Assembly (NCBI GenBank): GCA_944325835.1
Contig: CALVBO010000001.1
Coordinates: 124,001 to 188,000 of the forward strand
Direction of reading: 5' to 3'
DNA from: Candidatus Gastranaerophilales bacterium
GTDB lineage: Bacteria > Cyanobacteriota > Vampirovibrionia > Gastranaerophilales > Gastranaerophilaceae
Length of the DNA: 64,000 nucleotides
The notes beneath the pieces are model-generated. The model saw only the letters and a list, made by a program, of their open reading frames with translations. It did no database searches and was not told the origin of the DNA. Both the position numbers and the translations under genes were made by a program. Position 1 is the stretch's first letter, and each line of letters starts with the position of its first letter. Shown here piece after piece: positions 18,597-26,830 of the stretch.

Positions 18597-18845
18597 TTAT
18601 TCAACCTTCAAAAACTTATTCTGATATGCCCAGTGAATGAGTTGCGAGCGGTTAACAACCTCGGCTTCGCGTATAAGAAAAGCCACTACCCTTGCAACCG
18701 CAGATGTTGACAACTTAAGCATCTGCGCAATTTCTTTGTCAGTATAGCCATTTGCTATACCATTGAGAATTCGATATTGTTTGTTATCAATTTGTTTTAT
18801 TTTTCTTCGTTTTTTTGGTTTTATTTCTGGTTGTATTTCGTTCAT
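18597..18845 (-). CDS. LuxR/GerE-type HTH protein
   Basis: 82 residues. The basic N-terminus (KPKKRRKIKQ) precedes a helix-turn-helix of the LuxR C-terminal class: ILNGIANGYTDKEIAQMLKL, then STSAVARVVAFLIREAEV. No receiver domain. Likely a phage transcription regulator. AAGGAA lies before the ATG. Confidence 0.65.
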   Translation of the reverse strand: MNEIQPEIKPKKRRKIKQIDNKQYRILNGIANGYTDKEIAQMLKLSTSAVARVVAFLIREAEVVNRSQLIHWAYQNKFLKVE

Positions 18846-18942
18846 TGTTTGTTTCCTTTTTGTTAAAATTTCATACGTTGTTTTAAATGCGTTTTAAGGC
18901 GGGTTAAAATTAAAATAGGATTGGGATATACCTATCGGGGCA

Positions 18943-19212
18943 TTAACTCGCAAAATCACCCCTGTTCAATCTGCTCAGATTTGATTTTTTATTCCGTTCA
19001 AATTGTATTCTTTTTTGATTTTTAATTTCTAATTCTTTTTTGGTTAGATTGCTGTCGGGTGTTTGAGCATCAAAATCAATGCCGAGTTTTTCGGCACATT
19101 CCTTGCAATATTTCCAATCCGGCGGAAATGTTGTACATCTTGTTAAATCTTTATCAATCCAGATTGCATCACATTGTTTGTTTCTGCATATATGAGCTAC
19201 AAATGTTGGCAT
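18943..19212 (-). CDS. Small putative zinc-ribbon protein
   Basis: 89 residues. CRNKQCDAIW and WKYCKECAEKLG provide two Cys pairs that could hold zinc. The tail is basic. Unknown function. Overlaps the HNH gene by 16 bases. Confidence 0.5.
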   Translation of the reverse strand: MPTFVAHICRNKQCDAIWIDKDLTRCTTFPPDWKYCKECAEKLGIDFDAQTPDSNLTKKELEIKNQKRIQFERNKKSNLSRLNRGDFAS

Positions 19213-19772
19213 AATATTTCCTCTTTCTTTTTTAAGGCTTCTTCTACTGTTTTAAATCTGCCATAGAAAATTCCTTTTATTGACAGGTAAAATTTGTTAT
19301 TTTTTTTGTCAAAACAAATATACTTATAGCCACTTGTATTTGCTTTTGATAATGAAAAATTGTTGTTATTTTCAGCGATAGTGCATATTTTTAGATTAGA
19401 CTTCCGATTGTCAAACCTGTCGTGGTTAATATGGTCAACGCACATATCAGATGGGCAATTAGTAATCAGTCTGTGTAAATAAAGTTTTTTAGGATGTTGA
19501 TTATACAAATTGGTTGAAATATAAAACTTATTTTCACCTACTTTATCAATTGCCCATTGAAACTGCGATACTTTTGGGATGTCCTCTTTATCAATTAAGA
19601 TTTTTTGAATTCCATATTTTGTAGAATTTATTATAATTTCTGCGTGATTTTCTTTTATTTCAATTAAATTGTTTCTTTGTGCTTTTCTGTAACAATTCAT
19701 TGAACAATATTCTCTTTTTTTCTCTTTGTGATTAAACTCTAACCCACAAAATTTGCATATATATTTATACAT
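19197..19772 (-). CDS. HNH endonuclease, homing-type
   Basis: 191 residues from ATG 19772, which has GGAGGGG upstream. An N-terminal zinc ribbon (CKFCGLEF, CSMNCYRK) precedes an HNH motif (CVDHINHDRFDNRKSNL) and a C-terminal AP2-like DNA-binding segment (SGYKYICFDKKNNKFYLSI). Free-standing HNH/AP2 proteins of this type usually nick DNA near their own insertion site and spread between phages. Confidence 0.85.
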   Translation of the reverse strand: MYKYICKFCGLEFNHKEKKREYCSMNCYRKAQRNNLIEIKENHAEIIINSTKYGIQKILIDKEDIPKVSQFQWAIDKVGENKFYISTNLYNQHPKKLYLHRLITNCPSDMCVDHINHDRFDNRKSNLKICTIAENNNNFSLSKANTSGYKYICFDKKNNKFYLSIKGIFYGRFKTVEEALKKKEEILCQHL

Positions 19773-19847
19773 TTTCCCCTCCATTATTGCAATAATTCTT
19801 GCTACGTTCAGCTAACCGTGAATTGCGGCAAAAGTGCATTACATAGT

Positions 19848-20273
19848 TCATAAAAGTTTCTCCTGTTTAATGTTTGTAGGGTTCCATTGGGTATATTCTT
19901 TCATTTTTGAAATTGTGATTTCTATTCGGGGGTTGTGTTTATCGTGAAAAACCCTTGAGCCATCGTGCGCAGCAATAATATCGCGGTTATCATCAAGAAT
20001 TAAACCCGCCTTAACCATTGCATCATCTATCGCATTCAACAGGTTTGCAAGGTCAACCCGGCGGCGTGTTTCAACATAAAACACGCACTCCAGATTGACG
20101 GGGTAATTTACAATCCCGGCTTCTGCCCTGACACGGTTAAGATACGGCAGACATTCTCTTTCAAACTCCCTGTATTGCTGTGACGGAATTAAAATAGGCC
20201 TGCCCTTTACCGTGATTATTTGCCCTGAATTTTTCTTTGTCACAGGCTTTACCGGAATTGTAAACTTTATCAT
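19848..20273 (-). CDS. rusA: RusA-family Holliday-junction resolvase
   Basis: 141 residues, normal length. Typical start FTIPVKPVTKKNSGQI, then the acidic metal site RRVDLANLLNAIDDAMVKAG and LILDDNRDI. It cuts four-way junctions made during phage recombination and fits with RecT and the nuclease upstream. Confidence 0.9.
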   Translation of the reverse strand: MIKFTIPVKPVTKKNSGQIITVKGRPILIPSQQYREFERECLPYLNRVRAEAGIVNYPVNLECVFYVETRRRVDLANLLNAIDDAMVKAGLILDDNRDIIAAHDGSRVFHDKHNPRIEITISKMKEYTQWNPTNIKQEKLL

Positions 20274-20290
20274 CTATTCCTCACCCTCTC

Positions 20291-20812
20291 TTACTTCGTA
20301 TTATCAACTATTAAGCTCATTTGTTTCGTTCTTGTTTCGCCGTTGATATAGGCTTTTGCTTTCGCAATTACTTCGTGTAGAAGCTCAACATCTTTTCCGG
20401 ATATGGCAAGCGTTGTTTCTGACATATTTTCTTTGTAAATCGGGATTTGTCCTGTGGAAATATTAATCACATTGCCTTGCTTGGTAAATGTATAGACAAC
20501 GCTAAAAAGAACTTTTTTCAAAAATCCGGATTTATCATAATCAAAATTAATCGCGTTCATTCGGATATCTGCAAGCTTTGTCCTGAAAATTGGTAAAATT
20601 TCACCGAAAATATCTTTTGTGTTTTGGAAAAGATTTTTAAATTCTTCCGTACACTCTTCTTTACCTGTGAAAGTGCCTGCGTTTAATGCTGCATCAGTAT
20701 CATTGCTGTAAGTAACAATTCCTCTCCCTTCTTTTAGCTGAATTCTTTGGATGAACATTCCCTTAACATTTGTGGTGTTTTCTTCTTTTTCCTTCGTTGC
20801 GGTTTTAGCCAT
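20291..20812 (-). CDS. Phage recombination-cluster protein, unknown
   Basis: 173 residues, no recognised family. Mixed alpha/beta with a Lys/Glu-rich start. Position between the replication organiser and RusA suggests a role in DNA metabolism, for example ssDNA handling. Overlaps the upstream gene by eight bases. Confidence 0.45.
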   Translation of the reverse strand: MAKTATKEKEENTTNVKGMFIQRIQLKEGRGIVTYSNDTDAALNAGTFTGKEECTEEFKNLFQNTKDIFGEILPIFRTKLADIRMNAINFDYDKSGFLKKVLFSVVYTFTKQGNVINISTGQIPIYKENMSETTLAISGKDVELLHEVIAKAKAYINGETRTKQMSLIVDNTK

Positions 20813-21551
20813 TTTTCTTCTCCTCTTTTGGTTTTATAAATTTCAAATTATCCCGCAGAATTTGTATATCTGCAGGCGGTTCTTCATTTTTTTCGGGCGG
20901 AACCTCTGATTTTATTTCATATCGCTGCGCTCTTTGTTTTTCTTTCTCCATTCGTGATTTCTCTTCTTTGAGAATGTCAATATAACCACCGTTCTCGATT
21001 AACTTGTTAACGTATGGCTTAATATTTCTTGCTCCATTTTCTTTAGCATACTTGCGTAAAATTTTCATATCCTCAGAAGAAATTTTTTCACACACACTTT
21101 TTTCTTTAGTGTGTGTGTTATATAAATCTATACTTTTTATATTCTTGTTTAATGTTTTAGTTATAGTGTTGGGGAGCTGTTGGTGAAGCTGTTGGGAAGT
21201 GTGTTGGTGAACGTAATTATTTGGATCCTGATAATACGCGTATTTAGTGACTTTCAGACGTGTTCCGCGTGTTGTTTTTTCTGTTGTTAACTGTGTTGTT
21301 GAATCCGTGGGGCTCAATGTTTTCGCCCATCTCAGGAATTCGTATATCTGAAACGTAGTCACACCGGGGATTTTAGTTTGTTTAAAATTAAAAATATACT
21401 CCCCTATATCATTTTTTTTTGTTTTTTTATAACTAACCAAAGCAAGTATGTAAATCCAAATTTTTAAATATTCGGCGGGTTTTTGCCAGATTTCTGATTC
21501 AATGATATTCCTAGCAAGTAGGATATAACCACCTTGAATTTTATCTGTCAT
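20805..21551 (-). CDS. Phage replication organiser, winged-helix N-terminus
   Basis: 248 residues. The N-terminal 110 residues resemble phage replication O/DnaD-like starters: GYILLARNIIESEIWQKPAE, then YEFLRWAKTLSP and RGTRLKVTKYAYYQDP. The C-terminus is charged and may recruit a helicase. It would start phage DNA replication; the origin often lies inside such genes, but no iteron set was seen here. Confidence 0.65.
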   Translation of the reverse strand: MTDKIQGGYILLARNIIESEIWQKPAEYLKIWIYILALVSYKKTKKNDIGEYIFNFKQTKIPGVTTFQIYEFLRWAKTLSPTDSTTQLTTEKTTRGTRLKVTKYAYYQDPNNYVHQHTSQQLHQQLPNTITKTLNKNIKSIDLYNTHTKEKSVCEKISSEDMKILRKYAKENGARNIKPYVNKLIENGGYIDILKEEKSRMEKEKQRAQRYEIKSEVPPEKNEEPPADIQILRDNLKFIKPKEEKKNG

Positions 21552-21576
21552 TTACCCCTCCATTACCTTAACTCGT

Positions 21577-22377
21577 TTAATCAATCAATGCCGACATCAA
21601 AATAGGTTTTGTGATTACCTTTGTTTCTTTGCACCAGTCGCAGCGGCCGCAGCGTTCGGGCATTATCTCACCTGATTTTAAAAGCTTGATACGTTCAACG
21701 CCGCACTTAGCACCCACCAATGCGCCGTCAAGTTCCGGCTGCGTAATTTGAATTAACTCAATAGCGGTCGTCTTGGTTTTATCTGCTACCGCTATAAAAC
21801 AAGGTAGTTGCTTGCCGGTGTTAAGTTCAACCACTTTTTGATAAATCGCTAATTGAAAATCATAGCCATAATTTTCTATAAAATTCAGATTACGGCCAAC
21901 CCCGGGAACATAAAATCTTTCGTAAATATCTTTGACTACTTTTAAATCAACGATAGCCTTATCCTTTAAGTAGCTGTCCATTTTGATTTTCCAATCAACA
22001 CCGAAAAGATTAGCGGTCATTATGGTTTGTTTTTCTCCCGAAAGATACTGCATAAATTTACGGTCTTTTTCGATTCTTGATATGATGTTTTCGGCTTGAA
22101 CATATTCAGCCTTGAGAGAACCGTCTTTTTTGAAGATATCGGGATTATTTTCTTTAAACCTTTCAAGAGTGCCCTCCACATAACTATCAACATAAGAACC
22201 TACTAACAATGCTGTTGTAGGTTCTTCTTTGTATTCTCCATTCAGTTTGGCAATCGCTTTAGCTTCGCAACCCTTACGCCCGAGGGTTCCAAAAAAGTCT
22301 TTATACTGACTTACACTTAAATACTTCCGATTAATCTCCGGCGTGTAGTAATTGCTGTTGTTCAACTTCTGCTTCAT
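21577..22377 (-). CDS. PD-(D/E)XK exonuclease, RecE-like (DUF3799)
   Basis: 266 residues. Start MKQKLNNSNYYTPEINRKYL and LSVSQYKDF match the DUF3799 group. Nuclease motifs appear as KMDSYLKDKAIVDLKVVKD. A Cys cluster, RCGRCDWCKETK, near residue 245 may bind a metal or Fe-S cluster as in related nucleases. It would resect double-stranded ends for the RecT-like annealase, with which it overlaps by 47 bases. Confidence 0.75.
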   Translation of the reverse strand: MKQKLNNSNYYTPEINRKYLSVSQYKDFFGTLGRKGCEAKAIAKLNGEYKEEPTTALLVGSYVDSYVEGTLERFKENNPDIFKKDGSLKAEYVQAENIISRIEKDRKFMQYLSGEKQTIMTANLFGVDWKIKMDSYLKDKAIVDLKVVKDIYERFYVPGVGRNLNFIENYGYDFQLAIYQKVVELNTGKQLPCFIAVADKTKTTAIELIQITQPELDGALVGAKCGVERIKLLKSGEIMPERCGRCDWCKETKVITKPILMSALID

Positions 22378-23014
22378 TTTTTACATCCTGTTTTTCTTGG
22401 CTGTCGACCTGTTCCGGTTCTGCAAATACATCTACAATTTCACTTTCTTCAATTGGTTTTATGTCTGTGGCTTCATCTTCTGTTAGCATTCCGTTCATTA
22501 TTTCAGGACAATAAAGACGCCCGAAAAAAGCAGCAGCACGGTATCTTAACATCAACTCCGGCATTGTCTTCCATTTTGAGCCGCTTTTACCAAGCCAACC
22601 TTCATTTTTCGCCATTTCCATTGTGATTAGTGGGCCTACAAGCTTATCGCCTGTAGTTTTTTCTACCGCATAAGCTCTACATTTTGTACGGTTGGCATCC
22701 ATTTCAAATTTCAAACCACCGTTAAAACGTCCGCTTGCATTGATGCAAGATATAATGAATGTACTTGCCCAGCTCGGTTTCCCCTGAACAATGTACATAT
22801 TTTGCATTACTAAAAACGGACTTAATTTTAGACGGTTACTAAGTTCTAATGCAATGATACAGTTCTCAGGTTTATTTTTATAAACCGCCGGTATCATATC
22901 GCTTTTTGCGAGTTGCTCCGCCATTTTCATAGCGTTGTTGAAATTTTCCTCACCACTGAATACTGATAAAGTCGCATCAGATTGCGGCATTGTTGTTAAT
23001 TGTGCTTCTGCCAT
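22331..23014 (-). CDS. recT: RecT-family single-strand annealing protein
   Basis: 227 residues. Core motif KPENCIIALELSNRLKLSPF, then MQNMYIVQGKPSWASTFI and INASGRFNGG match the RecT/Redbeta group. Acidic tail. It anneals complementary strands during phage recombination. Confidence 0.75.
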   Translation of the reverse strand: MAEAQLTTMPQSDATLSVFSGEENFNNAMKMAEQLAKSDMIPAVYKNKPENCIIALELSNRLKLSPFLVMQNMYIVQGKPSWASTFIISCINASGRFNGGLKFEMDANRTKCRAYAVEKTTGDKLVGPLITMEMAKNEGWLGKSGSKWKTMPELMLRYRAAAFFGRLYCPEIMNGMLTEDEATDIKPIEESEIVDVFAEPEQVDSQEKQDVKNEAEVEQQQLLHAGD

Positions 23015-23051
23015 TTTCTTCCTTTCTCGGCTTAAGCCGGTTTCTTAATTT

Positions 23052-23216
23052 TTAATACGGGATGTCGAAATCCTCATTTTCTTCCATTATTATTCTTTCG
23101 CGTAGTTTTGCATCTTCTACGCTTTCCCACGCCTGAAACTCATCATTCCAGAGTAAATCATCATTTTCAAATTCTGAACGGCAGATATAGAATTCTTCTA
23201 AAAATATTTCTTCCAT
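23052..23216 (-). CDS. Very acidic small protein
   Basis: 54 residues, with AGGAG seven bases before ATG 23216. More than one third Asp and Glu (for example RIIMEENEDFDIPY). Phage proteins of this type can mimic DNA, but there is no direct evidence here. Confidence 0.5.
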   Translation of the reverse strand: MEEIFLEEFYICRSEFENDDLLWNDEFQAWESVEDAKLRERIIMEENEDFDIPY

Positions 23217-23261
23217 TACCAGCTCCTAAGTTTTAGCATTATCTTAATTGTGGATTTCGGC

Positions 23262-23369
23262 TCAGCCGACCAGCCAATAATGTTGATATCCATAGGCTAT
23301 AAGCCCTATGCAAAACGTAAATAGTATCATTCCGGCGATAATTTCGCCGATAGTGTTTTCATCATTCAT
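23262..23369 (-). CDS. Small single-pass membrane protein
   Basis: 35 residues. AGGAGAAAAAACA precedes ATG 23369. One hydrophobic helix spans residues 9-28 (EIIAGMILFTFCIGLIAYGY). No family recognised. Confidence 0.45.
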   Translation of the reverse strand: MNDENTIGEIIAGMILFTFCIGLIAYGYQHYWLVG

Positions 23370-23604
23370 TGTTTTTTCTCCTATATAAAGGCGGAGATAG
23401 CAAGCTATGACAACTAGAAAGGATGTTGTGTAATACAATTCTTGCTATCCCTTAATACTTCAAAGAAAAGGCGATGTGGAGTATTTGGGGTTTACATCGC
23501 CAAGAGTTTAGTTTTGGTAAAAAATTAAAAACAGCCCGCCTATTGGTCGATGACGGGCAGAGAAAGGAGACCACCAATAAGTGGCTGTTAATCTTTTGAA
23601 ACTT

Positions 23605-23631
23605 AAAAAAATCGCAGAAAATTCTGCGATG
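23605..23631 (-). terminator. Intrinsic terminator before the recT operon
   Basis: Stem ATCGCAGAA/TTCTGCGAT (23612-23620 with 23623-23631), followed in the leftward direction by seven T. It would stop early transcripts unless antiterminated. Confidence 0.8.
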
Positions 23632-23771
23632 TGATGTGTGTCTTAAATGGATGACATATTAAACCTGTAGCCGGCGCAGGTGCAAGCATCGCAGGTAATT
23701 AATTAACTAGGTATTTAACAACAAATGTACAACAGGTAAATGTATATTTATCTGCGCCGGATGCAAGTTTA

Positions 23772-23846
23772 AAAAAACTCTTATCACGGCACCACTTTTT
23801 TAAATAGTATCCGGTAATACTTCTGGTGCCGGGTAAAAGTTTTTTG
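23772..23846. terminator. Long imperfect bidirectional terminator hairpin
   Basis: Arms of about 23 bases containing GGCACCA/TGGTGCC (23788 and 23824), flanked by A and T runs so that each strand ends in T-rich sequence. Inner stem GTAT/ATAC. Confidence 0.65.
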
Positions 23847-24110
23847 TTGCTTTTTTACACTATCATTGCATGTCGGGTTTCGTGCGCTACCGCCCAAGAG
23901 CTATATTTATAGTGGAGCCCGCTTCTCACGGTTAGCTAATAGCCACTTAAATTTTTAGATGCCGGGTTGTTTCCCTGGCGGGCTTACGCCCAAATTTATT
24001 AAAGATTAATTTTTCATTAATCAGTAATCGCATGCCTTAAAACCTATGGTATACATGGATTACTGAACATTTCTGATGTTCTAGTCCTAAAGAGAGGAGG
24101 AATTAGGGAT

Positions 24111-24386
24111 ATGTCAATCAAAATGATAAGTTATGACTTGCATAAACCGGGTCAAAACTATGACAATCTTATTGATGCAATCAAATCTTACAATGGTTAT
24201 TGCAAAATCAATGAGAGTGATTGGTTAATTTCTACGGCAGATAGCTGCAGCAACATAAGGGATTTTTTGAAAAAATTTATTGATACAAATGATACCTTAT
24301 TTGTTGCTGAACTATCTTCAAAACCCGGTTGGTGGGCATCTTATAACCTTAGAAAAGGTGCCGTAGATTGGCTTAATAGTTTGTAA
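24111..24386 (+). CDS. Cas2/VapD-like (SinR-type) small protein
   Basis: 91 residues, with GAGAGGAGGAATT before the ATG. The start MISYDLHKPGQNYDNLIDAI matches the ferredoxin-like first strand of Cas2/VapD-fold proteins. It continues with ESDWLISTADSCSNI, TNDTLFVAELS and a Trp-rich WASYNLRKGAVDWL end, as in stand-alone phage and plasmid relatives. There is no CRISPR array or cas1, so it is not an adaptation gene. RNase activity is possible. Opposite in strand to the early operon and abutting the structured block. Confidence 0.65.
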   Translation: MSIKMISYDLHKPGQNYDNLIDAIKSYNGYCKINESDWLISTADSCSNIRDFLKKFIDTNDTLFVAELSSKPGWWASYNLRKGAVDWLNSL

Positions 24387-24558
24387 ACAATACTAAAAAG
24401 CCTTCTTTTTTATAGTAGCTTTCGCAGCTATGTTCTTTACCGTCAAAGCTGCTTGTTACTATTTTTTTACCGTCCAAAGATTGAACTTTAAAAACTTCTG
24501 CGGACGGATTTTCTTTTAGGATGTCCTTAAGCTGTAATAAGACTTGATTTATATCCAT
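24373..24558 (-). CDS. First small gene of the early operon, unknown
   Basis: 61 residues, with GGAGAG before ATG 24558. Mixed alpha/beta (VLLQLKDILKENPSAEVFKV). Overlaps the Cas2-like gene tail to tail by 14 bases, so the two transcripts are antisense there. No family recognised. Confidence 0.5.
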   Translation of the reverse strand: MDINQVLLQLKDILKENPSAEVFKVQSLDGKKIVTSSFDGKEHSCESYYKKEGFLVLFTNY

Positions 24559-24699
24559 TATTCTCTCCTTTCTATTAAACTTTCAATGTGCTCTCAATTT
24601 TCCACAGCAAAAGTAAGCCGGTTTGACGGCTTCACTTAGACCGGTTGTTAAGTTTTGCAACCCGCCTGTGTGATTTTCTTTATTTACCCTTTTGCCTTA

Positions 24700-24790
24700 T
24701 TACCGGTGGGTTTCGTACGCTTTTCCGTTTCGCTTTTTTCACTGGTGCGACCAGCCGCACTACTTCCCACCTTGAAATTATTGCCGGTTT
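24700..24790 (-). promoter_or_regulatory. Structured leader element downstream of the early promoter
   Basis: On the leftward transcript GGTGGG and CCCACC enclose a GTGCG/CGCAC hairpin and the motif AGCGTACGAAACCC. That motif recurs as AGCGCACGAAACCC at 23875-23888 in the structured block. A cis-acting antitermination or binding element is possible; function is inferred only from position. Confidence 0.4.
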
Positions 24791-24848
24791 AGAATACAAT
24801 AGTTAAATCTCTATATTATTCTTGTCGCATTCCATTTCCGACATTTTT

Positions 24849-24877
24849 AGTATAACAGAATCAAATTAAATTGTCAA
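24849..24877 (-). promoter_or_regulatory. Early leftward promoter
   Basis: TTGACA (24877-24872), exactly 17 bases, TATACT (24854-24849) on the minus strand. It lies between the repressor gene and the early genes, where a CI-type repressor would bind. Confidence 0.8.
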
Positions 24878-24933
24878 GAAAATACCAATAAAATAACAAC
24901 ATAAATCAAAGAAAATTATATGGGTCAATAAAT

Positions 24934-25626
24934 ATGAATATTAGTGAACTGCAAAAAGAGTTAACAGAACGTAACATTAATATACCTGCGTACAAAATTG
25001 CCGAAATTTGGGGAATGGATGAAACAAGTTTTAGTAAAAAAAAGAAAAATGGGACAGCAATCAAATTAAAAAATATAGAACAACTTGAGCAGGCCTTGAA
25101 AATTAATTTGACTAAAAGAGATTTACCCAAAGAAGCCCCTATGACCAAAGATGAGATTTTAAAGGAACTTGAAGAAATTAAAGAACATCTAATAAATACC
25201 ACCAAACCGGTGAGTGGCACCATTAACTTAACTTACAGACCTGATGTTTCTTTATCTGCAGGTTACGGCATTGAAGTTTATAATGAAGCCGCGCAAACAT
25301 TTGCTATTGATTCAAGATTGTTAACAACAGAAAGAGGAAACAAGATAAATCCTAAATATTGTGAGATTGTGGCTGTTGCCGGTAATTCGATGTACCCTGA
25401 ATATAGAGAAGGTGACAGGGTAATTATTAATAAAGCTGATACAACTTTAACAGATGGGCAAATTTATGCCATTCGATACCGCGGGCAATGTTTTGTAAAA
25501 GAAATAAATTTATTACCTGATAAAATAAAATGTATTTCCTTGAACAAGGAATATGATCCGTTCTATATCAATGAAAACGAAGATTTCGTAGTAATTGGTA
25601 GAATAATCCCGAGAATAAGATTATGA
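24934..25626 (+). CDS. S24-family (CI/LexA-type) phage repressor
   Basis: 230 residues. The N-terminal 60 residues form a divergent HTH. The C-terminal S24 peptidase has Ser152 in GNSMYPE and Lys189 in QCFVKE as the dyad. SAG-YG at 108-112 is a likely self-cleavage site (Ala109-Gly110). It would hold the early promoter off and be inactivated by RecA after DNA damage. Divergent from the early operon. Confidence 0.92.
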   Translation: MNISELQKELTERNINIPAYKIAEIWGMDETSFSKKKKNGTAIKLKNIEQLEQALKINLTKRDLPKEAPMTKDEILKELEEIKEHLINTTKPVSGTINLTYRPDVSLSAGYGIEVYNEAAQTFAIDSRLLTTERGNKINPKYCEIVAVAGNSMYPEYREGDRVIINKADTTLTDGQIYAIRYRGQCFVKEINLLPDKIKCISLNKEYDPFYINENEDFVVIGRIIPRIRL

Positions 25627-25638
25627 GGTACCTTTATA

Positions 25639-26064
25639 TTAAGCCCCATGGTCATATGATGAAAAATCCCAATCAATCCACAAAACATAACATATAGCTT
25701 TATATCTCCATCCAACAATTCTGGCTTTGTTCGAAACTCTAAAAATAGTAACATTTTTTACATTATTATAAAAGTTTGTTTTTGGCAACGCAACTTTTAG
25801 TTTTCTCAAACTGGTTAATCCAACGATTTCAACGCCAGTACGTTTTTTATCACCATTAAAATTATCCCAAGGTGTTTTAGAATAATTATGTAAACTTTGT
25901 AATAAAGAGCATTTTAAACTCTCATTAGATTTTGCGCTATTAAGACTATAATCAGTATTATTAACAATATACTGAAAACTAAATGCTGGACAGTCTTTAT
26001 CACCAGTAATCGCTTTTAAACTTTGTGACTCTTCATACTTTTGTGATTTTATTTTACCTGACAT
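25639..26064 (-). CDS. Putative toxin of a Panacea-type toxin-antitoxin pair
   Basis: 141 residues. Its C-terminus, VGWRYKAICYVLWIDWDFSS, then YDHG, resembles small RelE-like or otherwise uncharacterised toxins that accompany Panacea antitoxins. It starts two bases after the Panacea gene stops, the usual antitoxin-first order. Toxicity is inferred. Confidence 0.6.
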   Translation of the reverse strand: MSGKIKSQKYEESQSLKAITGDKDCPAFSFQYIVNNTDYSLNSAKSNESLKCSLLQSLHNYSKTPWDNFNGDKKRTGVEIVGLTSLRKLKVALPKTNFYNNVKNVTIFRVSNKARIVGWRYKAICYVLWIDWDFSSYDHGA

Positions 26065-26066
26065 AA

Positions 26067-26546
26067 TTAATTAATTTGAGTTTTAAAAAAAGCTAACATT
26101 TTACAATCAGTAATAATATCATTTCTCTTAGTTTCTAGCCAAGGGATTTCATCATGAGTCATATTTCTTAATTTCCAAGCAGAAAATTGTCCATATACTT
26201 GATAAACTTCATCTAAAATTTCCATTATTTCAGGGAATTTTTGTAATTCGTGATATTCCAGATCTTCTGTTCTTGTAATGGCAGCTCGTCCATTTTGTTT
26301 ATATTTATCATATAAACATCTAACAACAGGGCCATGTTCCCAAGCTTCAATGGGTTCATCAAAAAGTTTTTTCCCTGTTAAAGCCATAACAAAGCCTTGC
26401 GCATAATATACTAATTTTTGCAATTTTAAATTAGATATACAATCTTCTGTTTCAATATCTAATTTATCAAGAAAATAATTTGCGACTTCTTCTACAGGTA
26501 TACTATAACTTTCTATTTTGTTTTGTTTATCCATCATTGCAATCAT
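26067..26546 (-). CDS. Panacea (SocA/DUF4065)-domain antitoxin
   Basis: 159 residues, nearly all one Panacea domain: ISNLKLQKLVYYAQGFVMAL, LFDEPIEAWEHGPVVRCLY and KLRNMTHDEIPW. This domain neutralises unrelated toxins encoded next to it, and such prophage pairs can block other phages. It sits beside the repressor, the usual place for genes active in the lysogen. Confidence 0.82.
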   Translation of the reverse strand: MIAMMDKQNKIESYSIPVEEVANYFLDKLDIETEDCISNLKLQKLVYYAQGFVMALTGKKLFDEPIEAWEHGPVVRCLYDKYKQNGRAAITRTEDLEYHELQKFPEIMEILDEVYQVYGQFSAWKLRNMTHDEIPWLETKRNDIITDCKMLAFFKTQIN

Positions 26547-26830
26547 AATATGTAAATCCTATCTTTTTTGCCTTCATCTATAGTATATAAAAAATTATAG
26601 TCAATTAAATTGCTCTAAACGAATGATTTTGTAACAAAATACTAACCTAAAAGTAGTAATCATATTTTAGCATTTAAATTTCATTCGGGCTACTGATATA
26701 TTATTCCCACTACTAAATTTAATCTATCAACCACAATAGAGCCTTTTTAAAGTTTCTTTACAATAGCAAGAACTAATTTATATGTCAATTAGCTTTAAGG
26801 GTAATTTTACAATTTTAAGTATTGATAATA

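Larger units (their letters stand above)
23396..24065. ncRNA. Structured noncoding block in the early leader
   Basis: No gene fits here, but stems follow one another: GATAGCAAG/CTTGCTATC (23396/23441), GGCGATGT/ACATCGCC (23470/23494), AACAGCC/GGCTGTT (23531/23584) competing with GCCCG/CGGGC (23535/23555), TATTGGT/ACCAATA (23542/23574), CCGGCGCAG/CTGCGCCGG (23671/23752), and CAGTAATC/GATTACTG (24022/24058). Terminators lie inside. Strand is undecided: leftward it is leader of the recT operon, rightward it leads to the Cas2-like gene. Large phage RNAs such as ROOL or GOLLD are of this size, but I recognise no signature. Confidence 0.5.

Noticed and set aside
24111-24386. CRISPR adaptation module
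   Set aside because: The Cas2-like protein stands alone; no repeats, cas1 or leader nearby.
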